Origin: Anaerolinea sp.
GTDB taxonomy: Bacteria; Chloroflexota; Anaerolineae; Anaerolineales; Villigracilaceae
Length of the DNA: 57,548 nt
Reading direction: 5' to 3'
Assembly (NCBI GenBank): GCA_020719725.1
Contig: DYPU01000005.1
Span: 1-57,548 of the forward strand
The notes beneath the pieces are model-generated. The model ran no database searches, had not been told where the DNA came from, and saw only the letters and a program-made list of their open reading frames with translations. A program made the translations under genes and the position numbers. Numbering within the stretch: position 1 is the first letter of the stretch; each line of letters opens with the position of its first letter. This document shows positions 16,349 through 24,464 of the stretch, in pieces.

Positions 16349-17170
16349 ATGACCGACACAAAACAAAAAGTACGCGAATTCTACGATGAAATCGGCTGGC
16401 AGCAGGAAGCGGATGGGAATTACCAGAACGCCCGCTATGAAGACCTGCGCCCCGTTTCGGCGGAATACATCCATAAAACGCGGCTGCGCGTCAACGACGG
16501 ACTGATCCCAACGGGCAAATTCCTGCTAGATGCCGGTTCTGGCCCGGTGCAATATGACGATTACCTGCCCTACTCCAAAGGTTACCAGAAGCGCGTCTGC
16601 CTCGATATTTCGATCCAGGCCCTGACGGAAGCCCGCACCCGCCTCGGTGACCACGGCCTGTTCGTCGTCGGCGACCTGGCCAACCTGCCCTTCAAGGCGG
16701 ATGCCTTTGATGGCGAAGTCTCGATGCACGCCATTCATCACCTGGCGCTGGAAGAACACCCCAAAGCCTATGGCGAACTCTACCGTGTGCTCGCTCCCGG
16801 TCGAACTGGCGTCATCGTCAATGGCTGGCACGAACCGCTGCTGATTCGCGCCGCCGAGCCGCTGATTGGCCTGATGCGCCGTCTCTCGGGCAAAGGCGCC
16901 AAAAAGAAAAAAGACTGGCTCAACGAAGCCGACCCCGAAGGCACTTTCATCGCCAAATTGACGCCAGAATGGCTCAAACGCGAAATCGGGAGCAAAATGC
17001 CGCTCGAAATCCGCCCCTGGCGCAGTCTTTCGACGCGCATCCTGCGCTGGTTCGTCCAGCCCAAATTTGGTGGTAAGGCCTTTTTGCGTTTCGTTTTCTG
17101 GATCGAAGGCATTTTTCCCAAGTTTTTTGCGGAAAATGGGCAGTATCCGATGATTGTGATTAGAAAGTAG
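16349..17170 (+). CDS. Class I SAM-dependent methyltransferase (glycan locus)
   Basis: 273 residues. Motif I FLLDAGSGPVQYDDYLP sits near residue 56, motif II is VCLDIS near 82, and the later motifs are FDGEVSMHAIHHL and ELYRVLAPGRTGVIV. The C-terminal 100 residues (from LIGLMRRLSGKGAKKKK) are basic and hydrophobic and may touch the membrane. It may methylate a sugar or lipid-linked precursor. ATG 16349 follows AAAGG at 5 bases; an in-frame start 21 bases earlier is less likely. Confidence 0.8.
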   Translation: MTDTKQKVREFYDEIGWQQEADGNYQNARYEDLRPVSAEYIHKTRLRVNDGLIPTGKFLLDAGSGPVQYDDYLPYSKGYQKRVCLDISIQALTEARTRLGDHGLFVVGDLANLPFKADAFDGEVSMHAIHHLALEEHPKAYGELYRVLAPGRTGVIVNGWHEPLLIRAAEPLIGLMRRLSGKGAKKKKDWLNEADPEGTFIAKLTPEWLKREIGSKMPLEIRPWRSLSTRILRWFVQPKFGGKAFLRFVFWIEGIFPKFFAENGQYPMIVIRK

Positions 17171-17207
17171 AAAGTGGAAAAGGCTAACTTTCTACTTTCC
17201 AAACGCT
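17162..17207 (+). repeat. Heptanucleotide repeat array 2 with 13-bp inverted arms
   Basis: Units AGAAAGT (17162-17168), AGAAAGT, GGAAAAG, then ACTTTCT (17187-17193), ACTTTCC and AAACGCT, ending one base before ATG 17208. The two halves are inverted copies: GAAAGTAGAAAGT (17163-17175) pairs perfectly with 17187-17199. The TAG stop of the upstream gene is inside the first repeats. Confidence 0.6.
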
Positions 17208-18074
17208 ATGCACAAATTCACCGATCCCATCTATTTGAAAACTGACCAGTACCGCAACGCGGACAACCTGAACGCGCGGATTGCTATTCACGAGCGCTTC
17301 AGCACCAATCCGCAAGGCTGGTTCCCGTGGGTGTGGGATGTGCTGTCAGCATTGCCCGCCGAAGCAAAAGTGCTGGAGTTGGGTTGTGGCTCCGGTGCGA
17401 TGTGGATGGCCTGCCCGGAACGAATCCCCGCCGGGTGGAGCATCACCCTCAGCGACTTCTCTGCCGGGATGCTGGATTCCGCCTGGAGAAACCTCGTCAC
17501 CCTCGGTCGCGGATTCAAATTCGAGCAAATTGATGCCCAATCGATTCCGTACCCGGATGAGACCTTCGATATAGTCATCGCAAACTCCATGCTTTACCAT
17601 GTCCCAGACCGGCCAAAAACCCTGACCGAGATTCGGCGCATCCTGCGTCCCGGCGGGATTTTGGTTGTAGCCACCAATGGCATGAAACATCTGCAAGAGA
17701 TGGATGAATGGTTTGAACGTCTTGGCCTCGATTCATACAATAGCCGTCCCTTTACCCTCGAAAACGGCCTCGCCCAACTCCAGCCCTTTTTCAGCGACAT
17801 CCAAACCCTGCGCTACCCCGACGGCCTGCGCATCACCGAACTCCCGCCGCTGATGGCCTATCTCAAATCGACCACCAGTTACGGCGAAAACCCCGAAGCC
17901 GTCTTTGCCAAACTGGAGCAGGAATTGACCGCCGAACTGCAAGCCAAAGGCGCCATCCACATCACCAAAGATTCCGGGCTGTTTCTGGCGCACAAAAGCG
18001 AAAAATTTTCTGAATTTTTCCGAAAATCTCCCTTATCCGGTCTTGACCTGCCTAGTCGGCACGATAGAGGTTGA
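17208..18074 (+). CDS. Class I SAM-dependent methyltransferase (second in glycan locus)
   Basis: 288 residues. The AdoMet site is VLELGCGSGAMWMA near residue 64, with SDFSAGML near 89 and the later motifs FDIVIANSMLYHVPD and IRRILRPGGILVVATNG. This is the Methyltransf_11/25 fold. The C-terminal 100 residues (from WFERLGLDSY) are a helical substrate domain. Nothing indicates the acceptor. It directly precedes the EcoRV-like gene (1-base gap), so it is transcribed with the restriction pair, but it lacks the DPPY/NPPY-type motif of a DNA methylase and is not part of that system. Confidence 0.8.
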   Translation: MHKFTDPIYLKTDQYRNADNLNARIAIHERFSTNPQGWFPWVWDVLSALPAEAKVLELGCGSGAMWMACPERIPAGWSITLSDFSAGMLDSAWRNLVTLGRGFKFEQIDAQSIPYPDETFDIVIANSMLYHVPDRPKTLTEIRRILRPGGILVVATNGMKHLQEMDEWFERLGLDSYNSRPFTLENGLAQLQPFFSDIQTLRYPDGLRITELPPLMAYLKSTTSYGENPEAVFAKLEQELTAELQAKGAIHITKDSGLFLAHKSEKFSEFFRKSPLSGLDLPSRHDRG

Positions 18075-18075
18075 T

Positions 18076-18933
18076 ATGTCAAAACATGAAAAAAGCAAAG
18101 CTGAGTTTAAGCGTAGCCTGAAAGCCTTTGTTGACATTTTGCAAAGCCATATCTCTACGCCTGACGGGGATTGGACAGTCAAAGGGTTTATTGATGTTTT
18201 TCGCAACATCTACACCATTTCTGCCGACACAAAAATTGTTTCCAAAATTCTGGAGATTCATCTTTTTCCAAAACTTCTGGAATTTGCCCATCTAAACGGC
18301 TATCACATCGTTCTCGCAGAACAACAAAATTATTATCCCGACGTATCTTTTGTTAAAGCAGATGATGAAACTATCAAGTTTGCTGTGGACTTGAAAACTA
18401 CATACCGCTTGCCTGATAACCCTGACTTTTGTAATGGGTTCACGCTTGGCTCGCATGGCGAATATTTCATCAATCGCGCCAGTCGAAAGAACATTCAATT
18501 TCCGTATGGCGAATACGCAGGGCATTTTTGTCTTGGAATTATTTACTCGCGAACTGGCTCAGAAAAAGCCGATGAAACCCGGACATTTCACCTAAATGAA
18601 TTGCAATCCATTTCATCTGTCATTCGAGATTTCCAGTTTTTTGTTGCCGAGAAATGGGAAATTGCTAGCGACAAACAGGGCAGTTCTAATACTGCCAATA
18701 TCGGTAGTTTGACCAAAGTCGATGATATTCTGAATGGCAATGGCGTTTTCAAAAACCTGGGGGAAAACTGGTTTGATGATTATTGGATGAATTATGGCAA
18801 AATTACCATGACCACTCCTGGCGGTAAGGTTAAAAAGATAACTTTACTGCGCGAGTATCTGGCTTATCGTGGTCTGGATTATGCTCTGGCAAATCCAATG
18901 AGCAATAAACCCTCCAGGAAAAAACGGGTATGA
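18076..18933 (+). CDS. EcoRV-like type II restriction endonuclease
   Basis: 285 residues (EcoRV has about 245). The match to EcoRV is visible by eye. QQNYYPDVSF corresponds to QQNHYPDFTL, giving catalytic D89. FAVDLKTTY corresponds to IAIDIKTTY, giving D105 and K107 of the PD...DxK active site. FTLGSHGEY and KWEIASDKQGSSNTANIGS align with the EcoRV equivalents. The recognition loop reads GSSNT here (202-206) against GSGNT in EcoRV (182-186), a Gly-to-Ser change at a DNA-contact position. EcoRV cuts GAT^ATC blunt; the same or a related target is expected. ATG 18076 follows GAGG; the stop overlaps the methylase start (ATGA). The extra length is an N-terminal extension of about 20 residues plus a basic tail. 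Confidence 0.93.
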   Translation: MSKHEKSKAEFKRSLKAFVDILQSHISTPDGDWTVKGFIDVFRNIYTISADTKIVSKILEIHLFPKLLEFAHLNGYHIVLAEQQNYYPDVSFVKADDETIKFAVDLKTTYRLPDNPDFCNGFTLGSHGEYFINRASRKNIQFPYGEYAGHFCLGIIYSRTGSEKADETRTFHLNELQSISSVIRDFQFFVAEKWEIASDKQGSSNTANIGSLTKVDDILNGNGVFKNLGENWFDDYWMNYGKITMTTPGGKVKKITLLREYLAYRGLDYALANPMSNKPSRKKRV

Positions 18934-19856
18934 GAATCGCCGTACCACCCCTGAAATGCCAGGGAATCAAAACCCACTTGGTTGAGTGGATTCTCGGCCA
19001 TGTTTCACTTTCAGAGAGTGGAACGTGGATTGAACCATTCATGGGTTCAGGGGTAGTTGGTTTTAATGTTCGTCCGCCCAAGGCTGTTTTTGCAGATACG
19101 AATTTGCACATTATCAATTTATACAACGCCATCAAAAATGGGCAGATTACGCCGGGCATTGCCAAAGAATTTCTCGAAAAAGAAGGCTCTTTCTTGCGAG
19201 AAAAAGGCGAAGCGCACTATTACGCTATCCGGGAGCGGTTCAACCAAACTTCCGAACCACTCGATTTGCTCTTTCTCAATCGTTCATCGTTCAACGGTGT
19301 GATGCGTTTCAATAAAAGTGGTAAGTTCAATGTTCCTTTTGGACACAAACCGGAGCGCTTTGCTCAAGCATATGTTACAAAAATCATCAATCAGATCAGG
19401 CAGGTTAGCCAGGCCTTGAGTATGTACGACTGGCAATTCACCTGCGCCGATTTTCGCCAAACACTGGCTTTGGCAACCGAAAAAGACCTGATATACTGCG
19501 ATCCACCCTATATTGGTAGGCATACCGATTACTTTAATGGCTGGTCTGAACAGGATGAGCAGGATTTATTTGATTTGCTGGCAAAAACCAAAGCCAAATT
19601 CATTATCTCTACCTGGCACAGCAACCAATATCGCAAAAATCTTGCACTGGAAAAATACACCCAGAATTTTACTGTTTTTACCCGCGAACATTTCTATCAC
19701 GTTGGCGCGAGTGAGAAAAATCGCAATCCAATGCTCGAAGCGATTGTGCTCAATTACGACCCTGAACCCCAGTTGGAAACCATCGAACTCAGCCAATTGG
19801 CGCTTTTTGAGCAAAAACCGGAATACCACTTTCTCAAAATCAACCCCACCGAATAA
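18930..19856 (+). CDS. D12-class adenine-N6 DNA methyltransferase of the EcoRV-like system
   Basis: 308 residues, close to M.EcoRV and Dam. The order of motifs is that of the D12/alpha class: the N-terminal Lys-containing segment, then FMGSGVVGFNV (AdoMet binding) at 37-47, FLNRSSFNGVMRFN, and the catalytic YCDPPYIGR near residue 190, where DPPY binds the target adenine. It should methylate adenine in the endonuclease's recognition site and protect the host. The ATG lies inside the stop of the endonuclease gene (ATGA), so translation is coupled. Pairing with the EcoRV-like gene is by adjacency and family. Confidence 0.93.
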   Translation: MRIAVPPLKCQGIKTHLVEWILGHVSLSESGTWIEPFMGSGVVGFNVRPPKAVFADTNLHIINLYNAIKNGQITPGIAKEFLEKEGSFLREKGEAHYYAIRERFNQTSEPLDLLFLNRSSFNGVMRFNKSGKFNVPFGHKPERFAQAYVTKIINQIRQVSQALSMYDWQFTCADFRQTLALATEKDLIYCDPPYIGRHTDYFNGWSEQDEQDLFDLLAKTKAKFIISTWHSNQYRKNLALEKYTQNFTVFTREHFYHVGASEKNRNPMLEAIVLNYDPEPQLETIELSQLALFEQKPEYHFLKINPTE

Positions 19857-19883
19857 CCATTTACCATTCACAAATTACCATTT
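19856..19883 (+). repeat. Heptanucleotide repeat array 3 (ACCATTT type)
   Basis: Four in-phase units, ACCATTT, ACCATTC, ACAAATT, ACCATTT, starting at the last base of the methylase stop codon and ending just before the ribosome-binding site of pseB. Confidence 0.6.
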
Positions 19884-19894
19884 ATGGAGCACTC

Positions 19895-20905
19895 ATGGAC
19901 TGGACCAACAAAGTTGTACTCATCACCGGCGGCACTGGCTCGTTCGGCAAAAAAATGCTCAAAACCCTGCTGGCAGAAAAGAACCCCAAAAAGGTGATCA
20001 TCTTCAGCCGCGACGAACTCAAACAGCACGAAATGCGCGTGGCCGGCTACAACGACCCGCGCCTGCGCTACTTCATCGGCGATGTGCGCGACCGTGAGCG
20101 CCTGGTGCGCGCCATGCACGGCGTCGACATCGTCGTCCACGCTGCCGCGCTCAAACAGGTCCCGGCCTGCGAATATAACCCGATGGAAGCCATCAAAACC
20201 AACATCATCGGCACCAGCAATGTTATCGAGGCCGCGCTCGACGCCGGAGTGGAAAAAGTCCTGGCCCTCAGCACCGATAAAGCCGTCAGCCCGGCCAACC
20301 TGTATGGCGGCACCAAACTCGTCGCCGAAAAACTCGTCATCCAGAGCAACGCCTACGCTGCCGGAACCGCCACCCGCTACTCCTGCGTCCGCTATGGCAA
20401 CGTGGTTGGCTCGCGCGGCTCGATTGTCCCACTCTTCCTCAAGCAGCGCCAAAATGGCAAAATCACCATCACCGATGAGCGCATGACCCGTTTTTGGCTC
20501 TCGCTCGAGCAAGGCGTCCACTTTGTCATCAATTGCATTGAGCAAATGGAAGGCGGCGAAGTCTTCGTCCCCAAAATCCCCAGCACCAAAGTGGTGGACC
20601 TGGCCCGCGCCATCGCCCCCCATGCCCAAATCGAAATCATTGGTATTCGTCCCGGCGAAAAACTGCACGAAGACCTGCTCTCCGACGATGAAGCCCGCCA
20701 CAGCATCGAACTCGACACGATGTACGTTGTCCAGCCCGCCGAAGCCAGTTGGTTTGGCTACTCGTGGAAAGACAAAGGCAGCCCCCTGCCCGAAGGCTTC
20801 AGCTACACCAGCGACAACAACTCCGAATGGCTGGATGTCGAAGGCATCAAAAAATACATCGCCCCGTTTGAAGCCGATTTTGTCAACGGAACTCTTGAAG
20901 GATAA
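19895..20905 (+). CDS. pseB: UDP-N-acetylglucosamine 4,6-dehydratase (inverting), PseB-like
   Basis: 336 residues, matching PseB/FlaA1-type length. NADP-binding TGGTGSFGKK is at 11-20. The catalytic STDKAV (126-131, D128 and K129) and Y137-x3-K141 are in place. It also shows HAAALKQVPACEYNPMEA, typical of soluble PseB. PseB removes water from UDP-GlcNAc with C5 inversion, the first step to pseudaminic acid. GGAG lies 6 bases before ATG 19895. The downstream NeuB-type synthase and cytidylyltransferase support a nonulosonic-acid route, but PseC, PseH and PseG partners are not visible in this window. Confidence 0.9.
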   Translation: MDWTNKVVLITGGTGSFGKKMLKTLLAEKNPKKVIIFSRDELKQHEMRVAGYNDPRLRYFIGDVRDRERLVRAMHGVDIVVHAAALKQVPACEYNPMEAIKTNIIGTSNVIEAALDAGVEKVLALSTDKAVSPANLYGGTKLVAEKLVIQSNAYAAGTATRYSCVRYGNVVGSRGSIVPLFLKQRQNGKITITDERMTRFWLSLEQGVHFVINCIEQMEGGEVFVPKIPSTKVVDLARAIAPHAQIEIIGIRPGEKLHEDLLSDDEARHSIELDTMYVVQPAEASWFGYSWKDKGSPLPEGFSYTSDNNSEWLDVEGIKKYIAPFEADFVNGTLEG

Positions 20906-20992
20906 TGTCATTGCGAGCCGCTGTTCTTGCGGCGAAGCAATCTCCTCATCAAAGGGAGATTGCTTCGGGCAAAGAACGCCCTCGCAACGACA
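20906..20992. repeat. Complex palindromic element (cruciform/REP-like)
   Basis: It fills most of the gap between pseB and the RmlD-like gene, starting right after the TAA stop. The outer arms TGTCATTGCGAG (20906-20917) and CTCGCAACGACA (20981-20992) pair with one mismatch. The inner arms CGAAGCAATCTCC (20933-20945) and GGAGATTGCTTCG (20955-20967) pair perfectly over 13 bp. Two side hairpins (CCGC/GCGG near 20918-20932 and GGC/GCC near 20968-20980) sit between them, giving a four-way branched fold. It resembles dispersed intergenic palindromes of environmental bacteria. Confidence 0.75.
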
Positions 20993-21000
20993 GGTGACCC

Positions 21001-21918
21001 ATGAAAATTCTTATCACCGGCGCATCCGGCCTGCTTGGTCTCAATCTCTGTTTGGCAAATTGGGACTCTCATACCCTGCTCGGCCTCGACCGGGGCAAAC
21101 TGCATGGTACCCCCTGCGAGTTAATCCACGCGGATCTCGATGACCCGGCGGCTGCCTCCCGTTTAATCGACATCGTTAAGCCTGACGCGGTTATCCACAC
21201 TGCGGCTTTAGCCAATCTCGAAAAGTGTGAAGCCGACCCCGAAGGCGCCCGCTACCTGAACGCAGAGATTCCCGGCATCCTGGCCGAATCGGCAGCCCTG
21301 GCCTCTGTCCGTTTTATCCACATCTCCACCGATGCGGTTTTCGATGGAACGAAAGACGGAATCTACACTGAAACCGATGCCCCAAGCCCGCCCGGCGTCT
21401 ATTCTGCGACCAAATTGCTCGGCGAGCAAAATGTCCTTTCGGCCAACCCTGCCGCCGCCGTTGCCCGCGTCAATTTTTTTGGCTGGAGCCTCTCCGGCAC
21501 GCGCTCACTCTCCGAGTTTTTCTACAACAAACTCTTAGCGGGTCAACCCGCCAACGGTTTCACCGACGTTTATTTCTGCCCGCTCTTTGTCGGGGATTTG
21601 GCAGAGATTTTGGTTGGGATGTTGGACAAAGGCCTTTCGGGACTGTATCACGTCGTCGGGTCGGAAGCGCTCTCGAAGTACGAGTTCGGGGTCAGAATCG
21701 CGCGTCAATTTGGATTCGATGAAGGGCTGATTCGTCCCATTTCCGTAGAAAAAAGCGAACTGACTGCTAAACGTTCGCACAACTTGCGGCTGTCTGTCCA
21801 CAAACTATCCACAGACCTGGGCCAGCCTATCCCCGGCGTATCCACTGGAATTGCCCGGTTTTATGCACAGGCTCAACAGGGTTATCCACAGAAAATGCGC
21901 AGTTATCAACAGGAGTGA
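21001..21918 (+). CDS. RmlD-like sugar-nucleotide reductase (SDR)
   Basis: 305 residues. NAD(P)-binding ITGASGLLGLNL is at 5-16. The RmlD-type layout follows: KPDAVIHTAALANLEKCEADP, FIHISTDAVFDG, YSATKLLGE (catalytic Y-x3-K) and ARVNFFGWS. dTDP-4-dehydrorhamnose reductase is the prototype. The other rhamnose genes (rmlA, rmlB, rmlC) are absent here, so the substrate may be a different 4-keto sugar, perhaps the PseB product (inference). No strong ribosome-binding site precedes ATG 21001, and the complex palindrome just upstream may influence expression. Confidence 0.8.
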   Translation: MKILITGASGLLGLNLCLANWDSHTLLGLDRGKLHGTPCELIHADLDDPAAASRLIDIVKPDAVIHTAALANLEKCEADPEGARYLNAEIPGILAESAALASVRFIHISTDAVFDGTKDGIYTETDAPSPPGVYSATKLLGEQNVLSANPAAAVARVNFFGWSLSGTRSLSEFFYNKLLAGQPANGFTDVYFCPLFVGDLAEILVGMLDKGLSGLYHVVGSEALSKYEFGVRIARQFGFDEGLIRPISVEKSELTAKRSHNLRLSVHKLSTDLGQPIPGVSTGIARFYAQAQQGYPQKMRSYQQE

Positions 21919-21919
21919 G

Positions 21920-22213
21920 ATGAAAACCTTAATCAAGCTCGAAGGGCTGGCCCTGTTTGGGCTGTCCATTTTTTTATTTTCGCAGTTGGGCTACCAGGGC
22001 GGGACGCGCCTGGGGGCTGTTGTTTATAATCTTGTTCATCATCATGCGCTCTCTCTTGGTTTGTACATCCTGGGCTTTTTTCTGGGACTGCCGCTTTTAC
22101 AACTGGCTGGCGTAATCCTGCTTGGCCATTCCAACCTGGACCGCGCGCTTGGCTATGGCCTGAAACATTCGGATTCTTTCCAGAACACGCATTTGGGCGT
22201 GATCGGAAAATAA
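21920..22213 (+). CDS. DUF4260 family small membrane protein
   Basis: 97 residues with three or four hydrophobic segments. It opens KLEGLALFGLSIFLFSQLGY, continues GAVVYNLVHHHAL, and ends with LDRALGYGLKHSDSFQNTHLG. That end (DR..GYGLK, F..THLG) is the recognisable signature of DUF4260 (PF14079). The function of the family is unknown. AGGAG lies 5 bases before ATG 21920, 1 base after the previous stop. It sits between the RmlD-like and NeuB-type genes, which ties it to glycan synthesis only by position. Confidence 0.85.
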   Translation: MKTLIKLEGLALFGLSIFLFSQLGYQGGTRLGAVVYNLVHHHALSLGLYILGFFLGLPLLQLAGVILLGHSNLDRALGYGLKHSDSFQNTHLGVIGK

Positions 22214-22225
22214 ACGGAGGAACCT

Positions 22226-23290
22226 ATGGAATTTAAAATTGGATCTCATGTCGTTGGCTCCAACCGCCCAACCTACTTTATCGCCGATATTGCCGCCAAC
22301 CACGATGGCGATCTGGAGCGGGCCAAAATGCTCATTCGTCTGGCAAAAGAAGCCGGGGCCGATGCCGCCAAGTTCCAGCACTTTCAGGCGGCCAAAATCG
22401 TCTCGGAGTATGGTTTTACCCACATGAATGCCCAGGTTTCTCACCAGGCCAAGTGGAAGAAGTCGGTCACGCAGGTGTATGCCGAGGCTTCGGTTTCGTG
22501 GGATTGGACGCCGATTTTGAAAGATGAATGTGATGAAATTGGGATTGATTTTTTTACCTCGCCCTACGATTACGATTCGATTGAGCATGTCAACCCGTAT
22601 ATCCCGGCCTTCAAGGTCGGTTCCGGTGAAATTGACTGGATCGAGGCCCTGGAGCACATGGCGTCAAAGGGCAAGCCGATGATCATCGCCACTGGCGCAT
22701 CGAACATTGGCGAGGTGCAGAAAGCCGTCCACGCAATTTTGAAGATGAATAAGCAGTTGTGCGTGATGCAGTGCAACACCAACTACACCGCCAGCCCTGA
22801 AAACTATGATTTCATCAACCTGAATGTGCTCAAAACCTACGCCGCCATGTTCCCGGATGTGGTGCTGGGACTTTCTGACCACACCCACGGCAATGCGACT
22901 GTGCTGGGCGCGGTCACGCTCGGCGCGCGGGTGGTGGAGCGCCACTTCACCGACAGCAACGACCGCGAAGGGCCAGACCACAAATTCGCGCTCAATCCTG
23001 AAGCCTGGGCGCACATGGTTGAAGAAACCCGCCTGCTGGAGCGCGCTCTCGGTTCAGCCGATAAATTTATTGCCGATAATGAGCGCGATACCAGTGTGGT
23101 GCAGCGGCGCTGTCTGCGGGCTGTTCGCAACATCAAGGCGGGCGAAATCTTCACCCGGCAGATGATTGATGTGTTGCGTCCGGCTACCCCTGGCGCGATT
23201 AAGCCCGATCAGATCGAAAATGTGCTTGGCACAAAGGCCCTGGCCGATATGCCGATGGGCAAAGAGCTGTGCTGGACGGATTTGGGATAA
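22226..23290 (+). CDS. NeuB-type nonulosonic acid synthase
   Basis: 354 residues. The NeuB TIM barrel spans about 15-260: FIADIAANHDGDLERAKMLI, FTSPYDYDSIEHV, AFKVGSGEIDW, PMIIATGAS and VLGLSDHTHGN. A C-terminal SAF (antifreeze-like) domain follows from about 285 (RRCLRAVRNIKAGEIFTRQM). The enzyme condenses phosphoenolpyruvate with a six-carbon N-acyl sugar to give sialic, legionaminic or pseudaminic acid. Which one cannot be settled from sequence; a pseB nearby favours pseudaminic acid. ATG 22226 has GGAGG at 5 bases. Confidence 0.9.
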   Translation: MEFKIGSHVVGSNRPTYFIADIAANHDGDLERAKMLIRLAKEAGADAAKFQHFQAAKIVSEYGFTHMNAQVSHQAKWKKSVTQVYAEASVSWDWTPILKDECDEIGIDFFTSPYDYDSIEHVNPYIPAFKVGSGEIDWIEALEHMASKGKPMIIATGASNIGEVQKAVHAILKMNKQLCVMQCNTNYTASPENYDFINLNVLKTYAAMFPDVVLGLSDHTHGNATVLGAVTLGARVVERHFTDSNDREGPDHKFALNPEAWAHMVEETRLLERALGSADKFIADNERDTSVVQRRCLRAVRNIKAGEIFTRQMIDVLRPATPGAIKPDQIENVLGTKALADMPMGKELCWTDLG

Positions 23291-23325
23291 TTTGATAATG
23301 GCTATTTGGTAGCCATTATCAAATT
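23289..23325. terminator. 16-bp perfect hairpin after the NeuB-type gene
   Basis: AATTTGATAATGGCTA (23289-23304) pairs with 23310-23325 around TTTGG. It begins within the stop codon. It lacks a T-run on the plus strand, so it may act as an mRNA stabiliser or a partial terminator inside the operon. Confidence 0.55.
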
Positions 23326-23354
23326 ACAAAAATAGAAAATGCTAAATTAGCCGT

Positions 23355-24464
23355 ATGCGTATTATTTACTTCTCTCTCGATTACACTCCTCACGACCAGC
23401 GCTTTCTCGCAGCTTTATCTGCCAGTGAGCACCAGGTTTATTATGTTCGCCTGCAACGGGGCAGCCGTCAGACCGAAGACCGACCTGTGCCGGAAAATAT
23501 TGAAATGGTGCAGTGGGCGGGTGGTAAAAAGCCATTTGAATGGCGCGACTTGCCCAGGCTGGTTTTCGACTTTTGGCGTTTAATTCGTCAACTTAAACCA
23601 GACCTGATTCATGCCGGGCCAATTCAAACCTGCGCTTTTATCGCTGTTTTGAGTGGGTTTCGCCCCATCCTGACGATGTCGTGGGGTTTTGATTTGATGA
23701 AAGATGTCCGCCGCAGCAAATGGTGGGAGTTTGCCACGCGCTTCACCCTCAAACGCTCTACATTTTTTACATCTGATGCCAACATTACCCGTGAGATGGC
23801 GGTCAAGTATGGCATGAATCCCGATAAAACGGTTGTCTTTCCCTGGGGCGTAGATTTGGAACACTTTACCCCAAAAAAATGGGAAATAAGTCAGCCGGAG
23901 CGCGGGCTTACTTTGTTTTGCAATCGTTCTTGGGAAGCCAATTACGGCGTGGACGTATTGGCAAAGGCCTTTGTAACGGTAGCCAGGCAGCGGGAAGATG
24001 TCTCGCTGATGTTGCTGGGGGGCGGGTCGCAAGGGCCGCTTCTTCGCCAAATTTTTGCCAGCGCCGGGTTGCTGGATCGTGTCACATTTCCTGGTCACAT
24101 GCCAAACCGCGAGCTGCCACGCTTTTATCACATGGCCGATCTGTACATCAGCCCTTCGCATGTAGATGGCTCATCCGTTTCGTTGATGGAAGCCCTGGCC
24201 TGCGGCCTGCCTTGCCTTGTTTCGGATATTCCAGCCAACAAGGAATGGGTTCAAGACGGGTATAATGGTTGGCTGTTTGCGGATGGAGATGCCTTAGCCC
24301 TGGCCGCGAAAATTAGCGCTGTCATTGAAACGCGCGCAACCTTGCCGCAAATTGGTCAAAACGCGCGGATGTGCGCCGAAGAAAAGGCGAATTGGCCTAA
24401 AAATGTGCAAATTTTGCTAAAAACATACCAGAGAACCCTTGAACAATGCCAAAAAGACTGCTAA
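23355..24464 (+). CDS. Glycosyltransferase family 4
   Basis: 369 residues, GT-B fold. The N-terminal lobe holds YFSLDYTPHDQRFLAALS and RQLKPDLIHAGP. The C-terminal lobe (Glycos_transf_1) shows NRSWEANYGVDVLAKAF, MLLGGGSQGPLL, FPGHMPNRELPRFYHMADL and the donor-binding SSVSLMEALACGLPCLVSDIPANKEWV (E-x7-E type). It would add a sugar from a nucleotide donor to a growing chain in the cytoplasm. The 64-base gap before it contains the hairpin at 23289-23325. Confidence 0.9.
   Translation: MRIIYFSLDYTPHDQRFLAALSASEHQVYYVRLQRGSRQTEDRPVPENIEMVQWAGGKKPFEWRDLPRLVFDFWRLIRQLKPDLIHAGPIQTCAFIAVLSGFRPILTMSWGFDLMKDVRRSKWWEFATRFTLKRSTFFTSDANITREMAVKYGMNPDKTVVFPWGVDLEHFTPKKWEISQPERGLTLFCNRSWEANYGVDVLAKAFVTVARQREDVSLMLLGGGSQGPLLRQIFASAGLLDRVTFPGHMPNRELPRFYHMADLYISPSHVDGSSVSLMEALACGLPCLVSDIPANKEWVQDGYNGWLFADGDALALAAKISAVIETRATLPQIGQNARMCAEEKANWPKNVQILLKTYQRTLEQCQKDC

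Noticed and set aside
17208-18074. This methyltransferase as part of the restriction system
   Set aside because: It lacks the DNA-methylase DPPY/NPPY motif; the D12-class methylase at 18930 fills that role.
19868-20911. A long minus-strand frame opposite pseB (347 codons)
   Set aside because: It mirrors the well-supported pseB, has no ribosome-binding site, and its composition (Gly, Asp, Phe rich) is that of an antisense shadow.
23289-23325. Full intrinsic terminator splitting the glycan operon
   Set aside because: There is no T-run on the plus strand, so read-through to the next gene is likely.
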